From JABURQ01 sp029243145 (GTDB taxonomy: Bacteria > Planctomycetota > Planctomycetia > Planctomycetales > Planctomycetaceae), in assembly GCA_965660145.1 (NCBI GenBank), contig CBFHYX010000006.1:1-64000 (forward strand): 64,000 nucleotides of DNA, in the 5' to 3' direction. The notes under the pieces were generated by a model. It saw only the letters and a list, made by a program, of their open reading frames with translations, did not search any database and was not told where the DNA came from. Shown here piece after piece: positions 8,594 to 16,238 of this stretch; positions within the stretch are counted from its first letter, which is position 1, and every line of letters begins with the position of its first letter. A program made the translations under genes and the position numbers.

Positions 8594-9940
8594 TCACATC
8601 AACGGTTCGATCAGCTTTCTCGTTTCGTCGATCAAGTTCTGGGCAACCGATTCTTCGGGAGCTTCGGCGATGATGCGGACAATCGGTTCGGTGTTACTCG
8701 CTCGCACTTGAACCCAGCGGTCATTCCAATCGAGGCGTAAGCCGTCCCCTTCGGTCGGCGTGGCGTCCGAGAATGTCTCTTTCATGGCGGCGACTGCTTG
8801 CGGGACGATCTCTTGGGGGCAGGTGACTTTGTCTTTCAGGATATGATAGACGGGGAGGGTCTCGACCCACTCGGAGAGTTTGCCGCCGCGCTCGGCCAGT
8901 CCTTCCAGAATCAAAGCCATCCCGACAAAGCTGTCACGCACGTAGCCAATTTTGGGATCGATGATGCCGCCGTTCCCTTCGCCGCCGATGATGGCATTGA
9001 CCTCACGCATCATATTGACGACGTTAGCCTCTCCCACGGCAGACCGATGAAACGGACAGCCGTACTTCTCGGCGATGTCCTGATTGACTCGACTGGTCGA
9101 TCCATTGACGACAATCGGGCCCGGAGATTTGGCGAGAACATTATCGAGGACTAATGCGAGGGTCAATTCTTCACCGATGTAGCGACCGTTCTCATCGATA
9201 ACGGCCAGCCGGTCGGCATCGGGATCCTGTGCGAAGCCGATGTCGGCGTCGCTATCGGCGATGAGTTGGCTGAACTCTTGCAGGTTCTCTTTGGTCGGTT
9301 CGGGGATATGAGCGAAGTTTCCATCGGGGATCGCACCGACGGTCGTGGTGTCGCAACCGAGTTCCTGCAACATGCGCGGCCCAAGTGACGCACCCGAGCC
9401 ATGATTGCAATCGAGCATGACGCGCGGTTGGAATGATTTGATGGCAGCGACGCTGATCCGGTCGAGCACTTTTTGCAGATGGGGTTCGCCGGGATTGATG
9501 AGAGTCTCGACTTCTCCCAGTTCGTTCCACGGCTTCCAGGCGTAGGATTCCTGTTCGATAATTTCGAGCAAGCGTTGACCTTCTTCAGCGTTGAAGATGC
9601 CACCGGTCGAGGAGAATGGTTTGAGGCCGTTCCATGCGGAGGGATTATGGCTGGCGGTGATTTGAATCGCGGCGGCTGCTTTGTGTTCGCGGACGAGGAC
9701 TCCACACGTGGGAGTGGCGGCGATGCCCGCGTCGAGAACTTTGCAGCCGACGGCAGTGAGTCCTGAGAGGACAGCACGGCGCACCATTTCGCCCGAGGCA
9801 CGCCCGTCACGGGTGAGAATGATAGTTCCTCCGTTGGCCCAAGTGCCGACTCCTGCGGCGAAACGCGTGAGATAATCGGGAGTGAGCCCATCGCCGATGA
9901 TGCCTCGCAGACCTGAGATGCTGAGAATCCGTTGTGTCAT
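8594..9940 (-). CDS. Phosphoglucomutase/phosphomannomutase family enzyme
   Basis: A 448-residue phosphohexomutase, the normal length for the PMM/PGM/GlmM family, which moves a phosphate between C1 and C6 of a hexose. The active-site phosphoserine loop TASHNPSAWNG lies near residue 98. The Mg-binding loop QDPDADR is near 240, the sugar-specificity loop GEGNGGI is near 325, and the phosphate-binding RASNTEPIVRI is near 418. All catalytic positions look intact. Whether it prefers glucosamine, mannose or glucose phosphate cannot be told here. It heads the minus-strand block ending at 4736, and a truncated copy lies at 7126-7266. Confidence 0.92.
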   Translation of the reverse strand: MTQRILSISGLRGIIGDGLTPDYLTRFAAGVGTWANGGTIILTRDGRASGEMVRRAVLSGLTAVGCKVLDAGIAATPTCGVLVREHKAAAAIQITASHNPSAWNGLKPFSSTGGIFNAEEGQRLLEIIEQESYAWKPWNELGEVETLINPGEPHLQKVLDRISVAAIKSFQPRVMLDCNHGSGASLGPRMLQELGCDTTTVGAIPDGNFAHIPEPTKENLQEFSQLIADSDADIGFAQDPDADRLAVIDENGRYIGEELTLALVLDNVLAKSPGPIVVNGSTSRVNQDIAEKYGCPFHRSAVGEANVVNMMREVNAIIGGEGNGGIIDPKIGYVRDSFVGMALILEGLAERGGKLSEWVETLPVYHILKDKVTCPQEIVPQAVAAMKETFSDATPTEGDGLRLDWNDRWVQVRASNTEPIVRIIAEAPEESVAQNLIDETRKLIEPLM

Positions 9941-10127
9941 CGAAAGTCACCTGTTCCGTGGCTGAATCAATTTTTTTGTGGCGTAGTGTCGGTTGAGTCT
10001 ATTTGATGTCTCGACAGATTATCGGAGATCGGGATGAATGTAGAGCGGGAGAGGTGCGGAAAGGCTTGTTTCACCGGAATAATCGTTAAAATCGTCGAAA
10101 ACCGGAAACTTAGGGGGTATCCTGATA

Positions 10128-10143
10128 ACACAACATCTTGTGG
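10128..10143. promoter_or_regulatory. Possible NrdR box
   Basis: The site reads ACACAACATCTTGTGG. By eye it matches 13 of 16 positions of the remembered NrdR consensus ACACWATATATWGTGT. It lies 385 bp upstream of the nrdJ start. NrdR sites usually come as closely spaced pairs, and I see no second good site nearby, which weakens the call. Confidence 0.35.
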
Positions 10144-10429
10144 TTTTCAGAATCTATCATTATTGAAGGGTTTCACTCTCGGGAGGTTCTTGACAAGTCT
10201 TTCTTGAAAAATTCTTCATGCACAAAGATCCCTTAAAAAGATGATTAAATCCTCTCTCGCAGGGATTCGACTACTCAACATCTTCATTAAAATGGAAAGT
10301 GAAGTATTGACATACTGAGGGAGAAATTTATAGTGGGTTCTCTCAACTCGCACTACATGTGGGGCCGATAATAGGAGTAAACCCCCATAGGTTGTGGATC
10401 GCTCTAAAAAGGGGAATTCTCAGAAAAAA

Positions 10430-10445
10430 CTATACAATTGTATAG
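10430..10445. promoter_or_regulatory. Perfect 16-bp palindrome upstream of nrdJ
   Basis: CTATACAATTGTATAG is a perfect palindrome 82 bp before the nrdJ start codon. Symmetry of this size fits the operator of a dimeric regulator, or a small hairpin in the leader transcript. No regulator can be assigned from sequence alone. Confidence 0.45.
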
Positions 10446-10527
10446 AAGTTCTTCCCCGGCATCCGATAATTGATCGCAGAACAGCCACCATTTCCGTAGG
10501 TAATTTTTCACAAGAGGAGTGTGCACG

Positions 10528-13419
10528 ATGCACGAGACAGAACGTCTATCGAGCGAACAGCTCGCGCAGGAAGCGAATGGATATGAAACGGCCAAACCAC
10601 AAGCCATGAAAGTCGCACCGTACTTCTGCCCACCAAGTGTTGACCCGTTCACAACAGTCGACTGGGAACCCCGTACGGCTCACATTAAGGACGAAAATGG
10701 CGGCATTCTGTTTGAACAGAAAGATTGCCTTGTTCCGACTCAATGGTCGGCACTGGCGACCAATGTGGTGGTCAGCAAGTATTTCTTTGGAGAACCGGGG
10801 ACTCCCGAGCGGGAAACCAGCATTCGCCAGGTGATTCACCGCGTTGCTCGGACCATCGCCGACTGGGGAACTCAAGATGGATACTTCGCCTCTGAGAAAG
10901 ACGGTGAAAACTTCTATCGCGAACTGGCCTGGTTGTGCGTCCATCAACATGGATCGTTCAATTCCCCCGTTTGGTTCAATGTCGGTATGTATCATCAGTA
11001 TGGTGTGAAAGGATGTCGGGGTAATTACAACTACGACCCTGAAACTCGCACCATTCATCGCCCCGACTCACCTTACGAGTTCCCGCAAGCGTCCGCCTGT
11101 TTTATTCAGTCGGTCGAAGACAACATGGAAGACATCATGCGTCTCGCGACCAGCGAAGCGATGCTCTTCAAATTCGGTTCGGGAACCGGGACCGACCTAT
11201 CAACCATTCGTTCGAGCAAAGAGAAACTTTCGGGTGGCGGTTCGCCTTCCGGTCCTCTGTCGTTCATGCGGGTGTACGACCAAATTGCTGCCGTCGTCAA
11301 ATCGGGTGGTAAAACTCGTCGTGCCGCCAAGATGCAGTCTTTGAAAGACTGGCACCCCGACGTGCTGGAATTCATTAAGTGTAAAGCCAATGAAGAGAAG
11401 AAAGCTCGCTGTCTGATTGATAGCGGCGAGTACGATTCCAACTTCAACGGCGAAGCGTATTCTTCCATCATGTTCCAGAATGCGAATCTTTCGGTTCGCA
11501 TCAGCGATGAGTTCATGACGGCTGTTCTCGAAGGTCAACCGTGGCAAACCAAGTTTGTCACCGATACCACCGAAGAGGCACCGGCATACGATGCTCAAGA
11601 ACTCATGGGCGAAATCGCTTACGGAACCTGGTACTGCGGCGATCCCGGAGTGCAGTATGAAACCACGATTAACAAATGGCATACCTGCAAAAACACCGGA
11701 CCCATCAATGCGTCGAACCCGTGTTCAGAATACATGTTCCTCGATGACACGGCTTGTAACCTGTCCAGTTTGAACCTGAAAAAGTATCAGGAAGCCGATG
11801 GATCGTTCAATGTTGAACGTTTCTGCCGGGCTGCTTCGATCTTCATCACGGCTCAAGAGATTCTGGTCGATCACGCCAGCTATCCGACACCGGCGATTGC
11901 GGAGAACAGTTCCAAGTTCCGTCCGTTGGGTCTCGGTTATGCCAACTTGGGCAGCATGCTGATGTCGATGGGAATTCCTTACGACAGTGAAGCGGGCAAC
12001 GGTATTAGTGGTGCTTTGACAGCACTCCTCACCGGTCAGGCTTACCTGACATCCAGCCGCATCGCCGGTCACCTCGGAACCTTCAGTGGCTACGACGAAA
12101 ACCGCGAGCCGATGCTCGAAGTGATGGAAATGCACCGCGACGCCACCAAAGACATCAACACCGAATGCCCGGCGTATTTGCGTCAGGCGTCTCGCGAGTT
12201 GTGGGACAAAGTGGTTAAGAGCGGCGAAGAACACGGTTACCGCAACGCACAGGCGACTGTGTTAGCTCCTACCGGAACCATCGCTTTCATGATGGACTGC
12301 GACACGACCGGTATCGAGCCGGACATCGCACTCGTCAAATATAAGCAACTCGCCGGTGGCGGCATGATGAAGATCATCAACCGCACTGTGCCGAAAGCTC
12401 TGGACACTCTCGGTTATGCTCAGAATGAGATCACCGAAATCTTGGCGTTCATCGAAGAGAACGACACCATCGAAGGGGCTCCTTATATGAAGGAAGAAGA
12501 TCTGCCCGTCTTCGATTGTGCGTTCAAACCGGCGAATGGAATTCGTTCCATTCACTGGAAAGCACACGTCAACATGATGGCGGCGGCTCAGCCGTTCCTC
12601 TCGGGTGCGATCTCCAAGACGGTCAACATGCCGTCCGATTCGACCGTCGAAGATATTCAGGAAGCCTATATCGAAGGTTGGAAACTGGGACTGAAAGCTC
12701 TCGCGATTTACCGCGATGGCTCAAAACAGTCACAACCGCTGGCGACAAAAAAAGAAGGCGATCGCAAGAAAGCCGCTGCGGGAGAAGCCGGACCGATGCG
12801 TCGCCGTCTCCCCGAAACCCGTCAGTCGATCACTCACAAGTTCAATGTGGGTGGACACGAAGGGTACGTCACTGTGGGAACATTCGAAGACGGCATGCCG
12901 GGCGAATTGTTCATCACGATGGCCAAAGAAGGATCAACCATCGGCGGTTTGATGGATGTGATCGGAACCGAAACGTCGATGGCGTTGCAATACGGCGTGC
13001 CGATGCAAGCCTTGGTCGACAAGTTCAGCCACATGCGGTTTGAGCCGTCCGGTTGGACCGGTAACCCCGACATCCCTCATGCGAAGAGTATTGTCGATTA
13101 CATTTTCCGCTGGATGGGAATCCAATTCCTGCCCGGTTACCGCGAAGAGAACACTCCCAGTCGTGACGGTGATGAAGCCGCCACCACAACCAAGGAAAGC
13201 TCTCCGCAAGTCGTGAAGGAAGAGATCGAAAAGATCGTGGCCGCTCACGCGGCTGAAGCTGCCGAAGATGGGGACGGCGATTCCCCGGCATTACGATCAC
13301 AGCAATTTGCTCGTTTCCAGTCAGACGCTCCGGCGTGTGACGGTTGCGGTTCGATCACTGTCCGTAACGGCAACTGTTACTTATGTCATAACTGCGGTGC
13401 CAGCATGGGCTGCAGCTAA
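10528..13419 (+). CDS. nrdJ: Class II (adenosylcobalamin-dependent) ribonucleotide reductase
   Basis: Reduces ribonucleotides to deoxyribonucleotides using adenosylcobalamin to make the thiyl radical. ATG at 10528 is chosen because AGGAG lies 8 nt upstream; a GTG three codons earlier would overlap that site. Of 963 residues, the catalytic domain shows FKFGSGTGTDLS, SGGKTRRAAKMQ, the NPCSE motif holding the radical cysteine (about 395), and PTGTIAFMMDCDTTGIEPD. The C-terminus ends in a CxxC...CxxC zinc-ribbon-like segment and a final MGCS, matching class II enzymes that use C-terminal cysteines for reduction. No N-terminal ATP-cone is seen. A strong terminator follows at 13571. Confidence 0.95.
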   Translation: MHETERLSSEQLAQEANGYETAKPQAMKVAPYFCPPSVDPFTTVDWEPRTAHIKDENGGILFEQKDCLVPTQWSALATNVVVSKYFFGEPGTPERETSIRQVIHRVARTIADWGTQDGYFASEKDGENFYRELAWLCVHQHGSFNSPVWFNVGMYHQYGVKGCRGNYNYDPETRTIHRPDSPYEFPQASACFIQSVEDNMEDIMRLATSEAMLFKFGSGTGTDLSTIRSSKEKLSGGGSPSGPLSFMRVYDQIAAVVKSGGKTRRAAKMQSLKDWHPDVLEFIKCKANEEKKARCLIDSGEYDSNFNGEAYSSIMFQNANLSVRISDEFMTAVLEGQPWQTKFVTDTTEEAPAYDAQELMGEIAYGTWYCGDPGVQYETTINKWHTCKNTGPINASNPCSEYMFLDDTACNLSSLNLKKYQEADGSFNVERFCRAASIFITAQEILVDHASYPTPAIAENSSKFRPLGLGYANLGSMLMSMGIPYDSEAGNGISGALTALLTGQAYLTSSRIAGHLGTFSGYDENREPMLEVMEMHRDATKDINTECPAYLRQASRELWDKVVKSGEEHGYRNAQATVLAPTGTIAFMMDCDTTGIEPDIALVKYKQLAGGGMMKIINRTVPKALDTLGYAQNEITEILAFIEENDTIEGAPYMKEEDLPVFDCAFKPANGIRSIHWKAHVNMMAAAQPFLSGAISKTVNMPSDSTVEDIQEAYIEGWKLGLKALAIYRDGSKQSQPLATKKEGDRKKAAAGEAGPMRRRLPETRQSITHKFNVGGHEGYVTVGTFEDGMPGELFITMAKEGSTIGGLMDVIGTETSMALQYGVPMQALVDKFSHMRFEPSGWTGNPDIPHAKSIVDYIFRWMGIQFLPGYREENTPSRDGDEAATTTKESSPQVVKEEIEKIVAAHAAEAAEDGDGDSPALRSQQFARFQSDAPACDGCGSITVRNGNCYLCHNCGASMGCS

Positions 13420-13570
13420 CCGTTCGCACGGCTGGGGCCGCGGGGATCATCGATCAACAATCGAACGAATGATGCCCGCGAGCCAGAAGTCGTGAGAATA
13501 AATTGAAGAAACTTCCGCTGATACTCCTTCTTCATGGATGAGCTCGGCGGCAAGTACGCCACCAACAACG

Positions 13571-13604
13571 ACCCGGATGCGAGCAATCGCCTCCGGGTTT
13601 TTTT
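13571..13604 (+). terminator. Rho-independent terminator of nrdJ
   Basis: Outer arms ACCCGGA and TCCGGGT enclose inner arms GCGA and TCGC with a GCAA loop, followed by seven T. It is 150 bp after the nrdJ stop. Confidence 0.85.
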
Positions 13605-13617
13605 GTGGAGTAGAAGT

Positions 13618-13680
13618 GAGTGATTAGCAACTGGTAATTAGGAACTAGAAATTTGTGATTAGAAACTAGCAATTAGAAAT
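13618..13680 (+). repeat. AACTAG/AATTAG short-unit repeat tract
   Basis: A run of imperfect 7-9 base units such as GAACTAGAAATT, GATTAGAAACTAG and CAATTAGAAATT. Similar tracts lie at 18501-18640 and 21905-21945, each within about 300 bp of a gene end. Confidence 0.55.
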
Positions 13681-13699
13681 TGGGAGAGTAAAAACTGAA

Positions 13700-13782
13700 G
13701 GGTGGCTGGAGGACGGAGCGTAGCGAAGCCCCCAGACAGTGCCATGCTCTATGGGTGACCTGAAGGTCATTCACAGCCACCC
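13700..13782 (+). repeat. 83-bp inverted-repeat element, MITE-like
   Basis: The ends are perfect inverted repeats, GGGTGGCTG (13700-13708) and CAGCCACCC (13774-13782). Inside are two further hairpins: CTGG...CCCCCAG near the left end, and TGACCT-GA-AGGTCA near the right end. A half-unit occurs at 136-169. No coding capacity. The DNA from 13783 to 14049 holds no gene I can support; a TTTGAGCCGCCAGCG unit is at about 13876-13892. Confidence 0.65.
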
Positions 13783-14049
13783 AAACCGTTTAACCAAATT
13801 TGACTTACGACTGCGGATGTAAAATCCTGTCGAGCACATGGGGTGCCTTCGATTCATATCGATTGAGAAGTTTTGTTTTGAGCCGCCAGCGAGTCATTGA
13901 GCCCGCCGAGCATTTGCGAGGACTTGACGGCGATTGCGCGAGAAGAAGCATCTCTCTTCGTTGGCCGGGCAGAGAATCAGAATGGGAACCACGTTCAATA
14001 ATGGATCGCAGGGGAATGTTGGTTGATCGTTCAATGGAATTTCTATCAA

Positions 14050-14076
14050 GTAGCCGCGTTCGCAAGAACGCGGAGT
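14050..14076 (+). repeat. GCAA-loop REP-like hairpin
   Basis: GTAG flank, then a perfect 8-bp stem: CCGCGTTC, loop GCAA, GAACGCGG, followed by AGTAC. Its arm sequence is unlike that of neighbouring elements, but the loop and the flank type are shared. Confidence 0.75.
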
Positions 14077-14223
14077 ACTGCGAAGCACAAGAAGCCTGAC
14101 ATCGTGCGGGTAGGGTCTGTGAAAGTACGCCCCTCACAACAATGACCGATCATGATGAGTCAGCTTGTGACATTCGTCATCCAACCTCTCCTGCGGAGTG
14201 GATGGGCTACCCCGCGCGTTTTC

Positions 14224-14337
14224 ATAGCCGTAGTGCGCAAGCACTGCGGGCTCGTGCGAACGACTTTCGTGCTGCAATTGTGTTCGTCCCGCAATGACGC
14301 TTGTACGTTCCCCAATTGCTTGCGCAATGGGGCTATG
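14224..14337. repeat. REPIN-like inverted pair upstream of the RAYT gene
   Basis: The plus-strand unit (14224-14252) begins ATAGCC and has arms CGTAGTGC and GCACTGCG (one T-G wobble) around GCAA, then GGGCT. The minus-strand unit (14310-14337) has, on its own strand, arms CCCCATTGC and GCAATTGGGG (one bulge) around GCAA. The pair therefore starts ATAGCC and ends GGCTAT, with a 57-bp spacer. It ends 70 bp before the RAYT start. An incomplete hairpin (CTCC...GGAG) lies near 14190-14200. Confidence 0.75.
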
Positions 14338-14407
14338 GGACAAATAAATCTTCCGGTTCATAAAATCGGTCGTTGACTCTGCTCTCAACCATCTGTGCAG
14401 TATTCGT

Positions 14408-14863
14408 ATGGCTACTGTTTTCCCTGTCGCATTTATTACTTGGACCACGTATGGCTCGTGGGTTCCTGGGGATGAACGAGGTTGGACGAAACGCCGCCAG
14501 TCCCATGTTCAAGCAGCAAACCCTGGTATCCAACACGCCAACCGTCAATTAATGAATGAACCCCCGCTGCTTTTGTCCAACTCGCAACGCGAGATTTGCG
14601 ATGCGACAATTCGCGCGCATTGCGACATACGAGAGTGGAGCATCCTGGCGATCAACGTCCGAACCAACCATGTGCACTTGGTGGTAAACGCCAAAGCCTC
14701 GGGCCGGGAGGTCATGAAGCAACTGAAAAGTTGGTGCACGCGCAAGTTGAAAGCCACCGATGTCGAGCGGGAACGGTGGTGGACGCGGCGCGGGTATGTC
14801 CGTTATTTCGAAGATGAGCAGCGCATCGAGAACGCGATTCGTTATACGCTGGAGGGGCAGTAA
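14408..14863 (+). CDS. REP-associated tyrosine transposase (RAYT, Y1 family)
   Basis: A 151-residue single-domain Y1/HUH transposase of the kind that moves REP hairpins. The N-terminus (FITWTTYGSWVPGDERGW) is typical of RAYTs. The metal-binding HUH motif is NHVHLVV (about residues 95-101). The catalytic tyrosine is inferred in AIRYTLEGQ near the C-terminus, where the Y-x3-Q spacing matches Y1 enzymes. It is a complete frame with no internal stop. There are no classical IS200 end structures and no second orf. Instead, GCAA-loop hairpins lie on both sides (14050-14337 and 15757-15954). This context is the main reason to prefer RAYT over an IS200 relic. No strong ribosome site precedes the ATG. 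Confidence 0.88.
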   Translation: MATVFPVAFITWTTYGSWVPGDERGWTKRRQSHVQAANPGIQHANRQLMNEPPLLLSNSQREICDATIRAHCDIREWSILAINVRTNHVHLVVNAKASGREVMKQLKSWCTRKLKATDVERERWWTRRGYVRYFEDEQRIENAIRYTLEGQ

Positions 14864-15212
14864 TGATTACAACGTCCCCGGCGAGTGATTGGAGATGCGA
14901 TTGCCTGCGCGGTTGTCCTTGTTCCTCACATTCGCTCGGTGGACTCCCTGACTCGCAAGCGGCTTAAGAATCTCAGTTGTTGCCGGGAGATCAAGATCTC
15001 ATTGTCTGGGCCTTCTCTCACATGCCCACGCGAGCGAGGGCATGGCACCAGACTGATTCACTCTGACCACGATCATGGCAACTCATGAGCGTTTATCAGC
15101 GGAGATCCGTCTTCCCTTTTCTCTTCGTCGCGATTTTGTGTCTCAACGCGAGATATGATAAGGAAGTCATGCGGGAGTATGATCTTCAAAACTACCAAAC
15201 GGCGTGAGGTAC

Positions 15213-15242
15213 AAGGTTGGGTTTTCGCTGCGTAACTCAACA
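15213..15242 (+). repeat. GGTTGGGTT-type repeat unit, diverged
   Basis: AAGGTTGGGTT, a short middle ending CGTAA, then CTCAACA. It is related to the units at 49660-49754. Confidence 0.45.
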
Positions 15243-15331
15243 CCCAGAAGGTTGACTCTCATCTTTCCAACGAGAGCCTACGTCCTGAGCGATTCGATTG
15301 ATGTTTGATGAAGTGAAACATGGAACTGGTT

Positions 15332-15366
15332 TGTCGGGTTACGGCTCCTCGGCTAACCCGACCTGC
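15332..15366 (-). repeat. GGTTGGGTT-type repeat unit
   Basis: On the minus strand it runs GCAGGTCGGGTTAG, a short middle, then CGTAACCCGACA. The arms pair with each other, so the unit is a hairpin, and it matches the pair at 49660-49754. Confidence 0.6.
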
Positions 15367-15387
15367 GGGGCTGCGTGAGTGTTTTTT

Positions 15388-15420
15388 CACACTGGCGGAC
15401 AAGCCGACCAGTGCCACCCT
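15388..15420. repeat. CACTGG hairpin repeat
   Basis: CACTGG and CCAGTG arms surround GCGGACAAGCCGA and are followed by CCACCC. This type of hairpin is, from memory, common in planctomycete genomes. Confidence 0.5.
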
Positions 15421-15528
15421 TTATTATCTGGGGCCGTGTTTGCGTTTCGAAATACGAAGGCGGCTTGGGAAATTAAAGTTCAATCTTCTTTGCACGTTAA
15501 TGAAAGCCCCAGCCACCCAACTCACAAA

Positions 15529-15563
15529 TTCTCTGCGTCCTCAGCGAACTCTGCGGTAAAAAA
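15529..15563 (+). repeat. CTCTGCG-type dispersed repeat, second copy
   Basis: TTCTCTGCG, TCCTCAGCG and CTCTGCGG follow one another before GTAAAAAA, as at 4434-4467. A looser relative (CTTTGCGTTTCTTTGC) is at about 15610. Confidence 0.55.
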
Positions 15564-15756
15564 CATATGTCCCTACGTTCTTGCGAACGTCACTACGATC
15601 TCTTTAACCCTTTGCGTTTCTTTGCTGCTCGGCGGCTTGGCGTCAAAAGTTCAGCGCTCAAACTCATCTTGCCAAACTCGTGCTACCAGAGTTAGCGTTC
15701 GTGGTTCGCCTGACGGCGACTCGATCTTTGATAATATGAACGTCATCACACCCCGC

Positions 15757-15786
15757 AGCCCCCCGCGGCTTGCGCCGCAGGGCTAT
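15757..15786 (-). repeat. GCAA-loop REP-like hairpin
   Basis: On the minus strand: ATAGCC, left arm ending CTGCGGC, loop GCAA, right arm starting GCCGCGG (one T-G wobble), then GGGCT. Confidence 0.72.
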
Positions 15787-15813
15787 CAGAAAAACGCGGA
15801 CCTAAAACATAGC

Positions 15814-15908
15814 ATAGCCCCACTGCGCAAGCAGTTGGGGCCGGTTCAAATGTTATTGCGTGTCGAAGGTCATATGTACGAGCCCGCGGAGCTTGCGCTC
15901 CACGGCTA
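15814..15908. repeat. REPIN-like inverted pair downstream of the RAYT gene
   Basis: The plus unit (15814-15840) is ATAGCC with arms CCCCACTGC and GCAGTTGGGG around GCAA. The minus unit (15881-15908), on its own strand, is GTAGCC with arms CCGTGGAGC and GCTCCGCGG around GCAA, then GGCT. The spacer is 40 bp. The minus unit has the same arms as the unit at 53391-53419. Confidence 0.75.
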
Positions 15909-15926
15909 CACCTCTTGTGCCTGACC

Positions 15927-15954
15927 ATAGCCATTGTTCGCAAGCACAATGGCT
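15927..15954 (+). repeat. GCAA-loop REP-like hairpin
   Basis: ATAGCC, arm CCATTGTTC, loop GCAA, arm GCACAATGG, then CT. There is one internal mismatch. It is the last recognisable unit of the cluster. Confidence 0.68.
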
Positions 15955-16238
15955 GGGTACGAGCGCCATAGATTGTTCAAGAATGACGACCGCTGCAACG
16001 TGAGAAAGGAAGCGATCTCGCGTGACGTAGAAAATGCGCACCCACAAAAAACGACACGCCCTCACAAAATGAAGATCGACGCAACGTGATGAATATCAAC
16101 AACTTGCTCAAGAGTACACAAGATTCGGAATCAAGATTTGGCAACATTCGGGTCAAGATTCGGTCGAGGTGTGTCCCCAAAATTCCGAATTTTGACATCT
16201 TGAAAACGGTGTTCCGTGTTCAGGAATGAGGGCCGACT

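Larger units (their letters stand above)
9941..10527. other. AT-rich intergenic leader of nrdJ
   Basis: This 587-bp gap separates two divergent genes. It is AT-rich and contains an NrdR-box-like site (10128-10143), a perfect 16-bp palindrome (10430-10445), and a good ribosome site AGGAG at 10515-10519. No cobalamin riboswitch B12 box was found, and no open frame in it looks coding. Confidence 0.55.
14864..16238. other. 1.4-kb repeat field downstream of the RAYT gene
   Basis: No supported gene. It contains units of at least five short repeat families: a GGACTCCCT...GCGGCTTAAG unit at 14937-14972, GGTTGGGTT-type units at 15213-15242 and 15332-15366, a CACTGG hairpin at 15388-15420, a CTCTGCG repeat at 15529-15563, and four GCAA-loop hairpins at 15757-15954. 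The 181-codon open frame at 15379-15924 is built from these repeats. Near 16180 a palindrome CAAAATTC-C-GAATTTTG lies 55 bp past the hisG stop. Confidence 0.6.

Noticed and set aside
9163..9891. 242-codon frame overlapping the phosphohexomutase in another frame
   Set aside because: Low-complexity Ser/Pro/Arg translation typical of an off-frame reading; the overlapped gene has all its motifs.
9941..10527. Cobalamin riboswitch ahead of the B12-dependent reductase
   Set aside because: No B12-box or the paired stems expected of the aptamer could be found by eye.
13618..13680. CRISPR array
   Set aside because: Units are short, imperfect and contiguous, with no unique spacers of constant length and no cas genes in the window.
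14408..14863. IS200/IS605 insertion sequence
   Set aside because: No orfB, no IS200-type end hairpins at fixed distance and no second copy here; REP hairpins on both sides fit a RAYT better.
15379..15924. 181-codon open frame in the repeat field
   Set aside because: It runs through five different repeat units, has no start signal and no protein pattern.
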